The notes under the pieces were generated by a model. The model was not told the origin of the DNA, made no database searches, and saw only the letters and a list, made by a program, of their open reading frames with translations. 64,000 bases of DNA from NCBI RefSeq assembly GCF_947179165.1, contig NC_077240.1, forward strand, positions 78,070,001 through 78,134,000, written 5' to 3'. Numbering within the stretch: the stretch's first letter is position 1; every line of letters starts with the position of its first letter. This document shows positions 59,716-64,000 of the stretch, piece after piece. The stretch is from Solanum dulcamara (lineage: Eukaryota; Streptophyta; Magnoliopsida; Solanales; Solanaceae). A program made the position numbers and the translations under genes.

Positions 59716-61251
59716 TGATGTTTACATATATATATAGAGAGAGAGTGTATATCTAGTATATTGTATGTATATGTATAAAAAAGAGGAGGGGATTAATTAC
59801 CCTAAAACATGGCGCCCACCATCATGAACAGCCTGAGAAACAAGACCCATTAGACCCACGCTTCCTCCTCCATACACCAAATCAATCCCTTTCTCCACCT
59901 TCAACATAAAACCAATAAAATCAAGAAACATTACACGTGTCAACAACCCATTTCACCATTTCAGAACCCCATTATCATCACTTCAAAAAAATTACCACAA
60001 AACAATAATATACAAATGTAGTCGCACACTGTAGTCTGAAGAGATTAGAGTACATAAATGACAAATCTTACCCCAACTTCAGATATATAGAGACTGTTTC
60101 TATACAAACTCAAAATTCATACACAAATAAGAAAAGAAGCATAAAAATCAAGATTAGCTCAACATATGCACAAAGGTACTACTAGTATTTCATGCATAGT
60201 TTATATATCAAAACATATTTCATGAGACCAAAAAAACAACATAAACATCATGAAAAGGAGTTTGGGTAAATTTTAGACCTTCAAGAGGGGTCATGATATC
60301 ATAGTGGCATGTTTGGCTCCTAATGTAAAGGCAATTTTTTTTTTTTTTTTTTGTAGTGACCCCATAAACTAAGATCATGCAAGAAGGCTGCTCAACTGAC
60401 AGACATATTGCAGCTAGCAACAATTCTTTCTCCACCACAACACACACCATTTTCTCTCTCTATCATGCCAAACAAAAGATAAACCCTACATTAAAAAGTT
60501 CTGTTTTTTAAGAAAGAACTGTGAGAATAGAAAAACCCCATGTTGGAAATTTTGTCAGAATCATGAAAAGAGCGATCAGAAACTCAAAAACACCAAATGG
60601 GATTCTTGCTTTCAAGCTTTTTTCAGCTTACATTTGATGACAGTATACTGGTTTTTCCAAAAAGAACAGACCTTTTTCAAGAAAAACACAAAACTTTCTA
60701 CTTCTTAAAAATGAAAAAAAAACAAAACATGTTGGATATTTTGTTAGGATCATGAAATATGGAACTTAAAAAGGGAACAAAAACTCAAAATACAAAATGG
60801 GGTTTCTAATTTCAAGCATTTTTCAGCTTACATTACTAAAAAGGAAACAGATTTTTTTCAATGTAAAGCACAAAACTTTCTGATTCTTGAAAACCAGAGA
60901 ATGAACAAAAAAGACATAATGAATGAAAAAATAAAAACATGTTGGAATCTTGAAAAATGGAACAGAAACTCAAAACTCAAAATGGGGTTTCTAATTTCAA
61001 GCACTTTTCACATTACATTACAAAAAAGAACAGATTTTTATCAATGAAAAGCACAAAACTTTCTGATTCTTTAAAAGCAGAAAATGAATAATAAGAAGAA
61101 GAAGAAGAGAAAATATAAATATTGGATTTTTTTTGTTTACCAGATGTTTTCCTAATTCAGTAGCAGCTTCTTGATAGGTAGGTTTTTTTCCAGAACTACT
61201 TCCACAAAAAACACAAATCCTCTTAAACTTTGATCTTCTCTCTTCTTCCAT
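55535..61251 (-). CDS. LOG: cytokinin riboside 5'-monophosphate phosphoribohydrolase (LOG)
   Basis: Predicted 218-aa enzyme that removes ribose 5-phosphate from cytokinin nucleotides, giving active free-base cytokinins in one step in cytosol and nucleus. Seven exons joined in frame: 61251-61141, 59898-59801, 58551-58521, 58336-58237, 58110-58040, 56301-56158, 55636-55535. It starts [20 protein letters not shown] (Rossmann-type nucleotide-binding start), then [39 protein letters not shown] and the family signature PGGYGTLEE at 113-121 with the catalytic glutamate. The length matches the usual 210-230 aa, and no defect is visible. Which LOG paralogue it is was not determined; the sequence looks closest to the LOG1/3 type. 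A TATA box lies at 61457-61464. An unusual threefold repeat sits in intron 1. Confidence 0.96.
58640..58745 (+). repeat. tRNA-derived SINE in LOG intron 2
   Basis: The sequence 'ctggttgaacacctgcaatg', B-box 'acagttcgagtcacgttgg', then 'ggataagtgggaatactatc' and 'ctccaaaatgcag' parallels the SINE at 42964-43096, in the opposite orientation. More diverged, with no clear target duplication. It lies between LOG exons 2 and 3. Confidence 0.6.
59240..59470. mobile_element. Stowaway-like MITE remnant in LOG intron 2
   Basis: It begins 'tttggtttcaatttatttga' and ends 'tttcatatcgtttcaaact', with internal 'gtcacaagtaacaaacattt' and 'aaaaagtcttgatctttttt', the style of a widespread Solanaceae MITE with 'gtcccaatttatgtgac' ends. 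Old copy, approximate limits. Confidence 0.45.
59665..59755. repeat. TA/GA microsatellite
   Basis: Alternating (TA)n and (GA)n runs. The phrase 'gtgatgtttacatatatata' followed by 'gagagaga' occurs twice (59679 and 59715), so the tract also has a local duplication. It lies in LOG intron 2. Confidence 0.8.
60536..61088. repeat. threefold imperfect tandem repeat in LOG intron 1
   Basis: Three units (about 60536-60720, 60721-60932, 60933-61088) each run from 'catgttgga' through 'caaatggg' or 'aaatggggtttct', 'tttcaagc', 'cagcttacatt' (or 'cacattacatt'), 'aacaga' and 'cacaaaactttct'. They differ by substitutions and small gaps. The third unit ends about 50 bp before the exon 1 donor. Confidence 0.85.
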
Positions 61252-61456
61252 TTTTGTCTTATTTCTCTCTTCTCTCTGTGTATATATAGATATATATATT
61301 ATTTAATTGTATATATTATTGTATATTTGTAAATAATGATTGATTAGACCAAAATGTATGTTAAAGAAGAGAAGAAGGAGAATTTTGGGAACGAATGAAA
61401 ACAGAACAAGGCAAAGTTTTTTTTTTAGCCTTTGTGGTGAGGAAAGAAATAGAGAG

Positions 61457-61464
61457 TATTTATA
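61457..61464 (-). promoter_or_regulatory. TATA box of LOG
   Basis: Minus-strand TATAAATA in the context GGGGCCTATAAATACTC, 206 bp upstream of the ATG, followed by a CT-rich leader. It predicts a transcript start near 61430 and a leader of about 180 nt. The same box is kept in the orphan copy at 47518-47525. Confidence 0.7.
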
Positions 61465-61652
61465 GGCCCCATGTTTAAAATGCTCCCCCCATTCCACTTG
61501 ATTTGACACTTTATTTAATAAAAAAAAGATTTTTGAATTTTGTGATTTAAAATAATATTTAGATATTTGTATGATTGTAAATCATTTTATTAAGATTAAA
61601 AAAATTTAAAATTAAATTATTTCTAATTATAATAAGGTGACATTCTTTTTTG

Positions 61653-61780
61653 GAAGAATTAAAAAGGAAAGAATGCCACATAAAATAGGAATAGAGAGAG
61701 TATTATTTTATATTTTTTTAAAAAAGTAAAAAATTCATCGTTTGTGTTTGCATTGGAGTACAACTAATTTAAATTTTTGG
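61653..61780. repeat. segment present only in the right duplication copy, MITE-like
   Basis: Flanked by a short direct repeat TTTTTGG (61646-61652 and 61774-61780). Its inner part 'atgccacataaaatag' with 'agagagagtatta' resembles the end of Stowaway-like MITEs. The left copy has only one TTTTTGG, consistent with deletion there between the repeats or insertion here. Confidence 0.7.
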
Positions 61781-62514
61781 GCAATATAGAATTCAGGTAG
61801 GGAAACTCTTTCTACTAAGGGCTTTTCTATATCTAGAGATTGAAATTGAGAGCTCTAATTAGAAGTTAAGATATACACACAAATCACAATTATTATAAGA
61901 ATTTTTTACACTATTAAATTAGAAGATATGATTTGATCGATTTAGTAATTTTTGCTCAAATAGTATATTTGTGTTAAGAAATTCATTACTAAATTGATAA
62001 CGCAGTTATCATATTATCACTTAAGTCGTCATTTAAAAATAAAATTCATAAAAATTAAAATTATAGCTCTATTTCTACTTACGTGTGGATATTTATCGGG
62101 TGACTTGAAGAGTAAAGAAATTATTACACTAACGTATATCATTTTTTAAAATAAATCTTACTCTAATATAATATCTCGTAAATTATATTAGATAAATTTC
62201 AATAAACTTGATCGAGAAAGCATGAAGAAAATTTCGAACCTGATAATTTTATGGGTACCATGTATACAGTTGATTACACTGTTTTCAGTTACTGACTAAC
62301 CAATGTAATTTAAGAGATCTAGTTCCTCATTTTAAATGTTTATTTAATATAATTATGTGATTTTTTACTACTACCTACATTTTGTCCCTTCAATTATTTT
62401 AAATCAATTGTTCCACAAAAGTAAATACTGTTATTCGACTGTTTGTACCTCTGTTTTGGTCCTTTTGGCCCATTTAAAATTTCTTTAAATATTCATTTAT
62501 ACCCCCTTGTTTTT

Positions 62515-62640
62515 TTCTCTTAAGCCGAGGGTCTTTCGAAAACAGTCGTTCTATCTTTTAAGATGGGGGTTAAGTCTGCATACACTCTACCCTCTCCAGA
62601 CCCCACACGGTGGGATTATACTGGATTTATTGTTGTTATA
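62515..62640 (+). repeat. TTG-tailed RTE/SINE 3' end inside the right duplication copy
   Basis: Counterpart of 48447-48567, closer to the family consensus ('aagccgagggtctttcg'). Confidence 0.75.
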
Positions 62641-63821
62641 TTCATTTATACCCGACAATTTTAATTTACATATATTAACCCTTTTGAGTTACAAACACAC
62701 GAAAAAGGATGGGATGTACGTATCTGTTAAGTAATGGCTGATTTCATGTATTGATCCAATAATCTTATCTTGAATTTTTTGTGTTAGTGAGTAATAAGTT
62801 TAAATAGTAATTAAGAGTTTAACATTTAATTAGGATAATAATTTTTGTATTCCTTTGATATATACTCTTGATATGCAATTCACGTGTAAATTAAAACTTT
62901 CATTTTTTTTCCTGAGGGCCGTCAATATTTATTTTTTCCAATAATATACAAAAAAGTTGATAATACAATATTATTTAATTAATATTTAATATATTGACTC
63001 CCTCTTCAATCTCTTAAGATATATAGAGAATTTATAGCAAAATTAATTAATTACTCTTTAGACCCTACATGAACACGAATTGTTTTGTGCATTGATCTGC
63101 CTTTTTAAAAAGAAAACTAGAATATATCTCACAATTCGAACACAACCTTTCGCAACCTTAGGAGCTCTACCCCTCTTGCTATATATGAATACGTATGTTT
63201 AAATATTCACAAATACCACTCTATTAATGTTCTTCATAATGACCTGTAGGGCCTTAAACTTATGTTTTGATATTATATTTGTCACGATCTAAAAGTTTCG
63301 AGGTTCATGAGAATTACCTAACAACAACCCTAGCGAACTACTTCTAACCATAACTAAAAATAATCCAAATTCAACACATGAAAATGATAAAAATCATGGC
63401 ACAATCCAAATCCAATTACATTAACTAGGAAAGAAAAAAACAAAAAGATATATAGAACTCTCAGCATCACTCATTTAATCAATAATAATTAAGACATTTT
63501 TTATCCTTTAACTTGCATAAATTTAACTTACATGCTAAAAGTTTTTCTTTATTATTATTATATATTTAATTAAATACGTTCACATATATAGAATGAAACA
63601 AATGATAAATCATTTAAATATTCTGTTCAAAATACTATTCAAATATGCTCCATAAATTTGTTTTCACACTTTAAACGTATTTCTCTTTAAGTATTTTATT
63701 AATATAATTCATCCATTCACACCTTAAAATTTAATTAGAGATTTTTTATACTATATAGTCATCTATTTAAATATACAAAAAAATTATATCTTAATATATA
63801 TTTAACTAATAATTTTATTTT

Positions 63822-64000
63822 TGTCACGACCCAAATACGGGTGTGATGACACTCATTTCTACTCACCGAGACAAGTCAGCCTAATACCCAACGGAAAGTA
63901 GATGCGGAAGAAAAAGACATAAATCAAAATTTAACTTAACCGAAAACACCTAAAACAACCTCAAAATCCTCCAAAATTGGTTATCACGTGTACAAGCCAC
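63822..64000. mobile_element. start of a gypsy-type LTR, cut by the window edge
   Basis: It begins TGTCACGACCCAAATACGGG and continues 'gacaagtcagcctaataccc' and 'gatgcggaagaaaaagacat', the usual opening of a large Solanaceae LTR family. It interrupts the duplicated segment exactly where homology to 49736 stops, so it inserted after the duplication or marks its end. Strand and size cannot be told. Confidence 0.7.

Larger units (their letters stand above)
61248..63821 (-). repeat. LOG upstream region, duplicated at 47312-49736
   Basis: Right copy of the segmental duplication, in place at LOG. The main difference from the left copy is about 128 bp (61653-61780) absent there. Scattered substitutions and small gaps make up the rest. 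It ends at the LTR that starts at 63822, so the original homology may extend beyond the insertion. Confidence 0.93.

Noticed and set aside
61303..61509. 68-codon frame upstream of LOG, also at 47364-47570 with one residue different, as a conserved upstream ORF
   Set aside because: The LOG TATA box (61457-61464) lies inside it, so its start codon would not be in the transcript. Its conservation is explained by the recent duplication of the whole segment.

Overview
The window is nuclear DNA of a flowering plant, most likely a member of the Solanaceae. It is AT-rich, its genes have many introns with GT-AG borders, the proteins are plant-specific, and the repeats (TTG-tailed RTE/SINE ends, tRNA-derived SINEs, LTRs opening TGTCACG) are of the kind common in that family. 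The species is not determined.

Layout. 1-8.4 kb is repeat-rich intergenic DNA. 8.5-13.1 kb (minus) is a 14-exon typical E2F transcription factor gene. A degenerate, nearly complete L1-type LINE (13.5-18.85 kb, minus) sits about 370 bp upstream of its start codon. 22.7-23.7 kb (minus) is a single-exon mTERF gene. An internally deleted RTE retrotransposon (25.6-27.1 kb, minus) lies against the 5' side of a 7-exon chloroplast 2-Cys peroxiredoxin gene (27.3-31.8 kb, plus). 32.8-34.7 kb (minus) is an intronless P-class PPR gene. 37.3-47.1 kb (plus) is a 17-exon IRE-type AGC kinase gene with a transposon-filled intron 11. 50.3-53.2 kb holds a decayed Mutator-like (MULE) transposase gene. 55.5-61.3 kb (minus) is a 7-exon LOG cytokinin-activating enzyme gene. 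An LTR begins at 63.8 kb and runs off the edge.

The most unusual structure is a rearranged segmental duplication over 36.7-63.8 kb. The LOG upstream region (61248-63821, with TATA box and leader) has a near-identical copy at 47312-49736, joined to the IRE 3' end almost exactly at the LOG start codon. The IRE upstream region (36741-37124) has a copy at 53616-54129, in changed order, facing the 3' side of LOG. Each gene therefore lies between its own promoter and an orphan copy of the other's promoter pointing at it in antisense. The simplest reading is tandem duplication of an ancestral convergent IRE-LOG pair followed by reciprocal gene loss.

The host genes do not form a pathway. They serve cell-cycle control (E2F), organelle gene expression (mTERF, PPR), chloroplast redox (peroxiredoxin), a growth-related kinase (IRE) and cytokinin activation (LOG). 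Exon borders were read by eye from splice motifs and frame continuity and may be off by a base in places. No database search was run.
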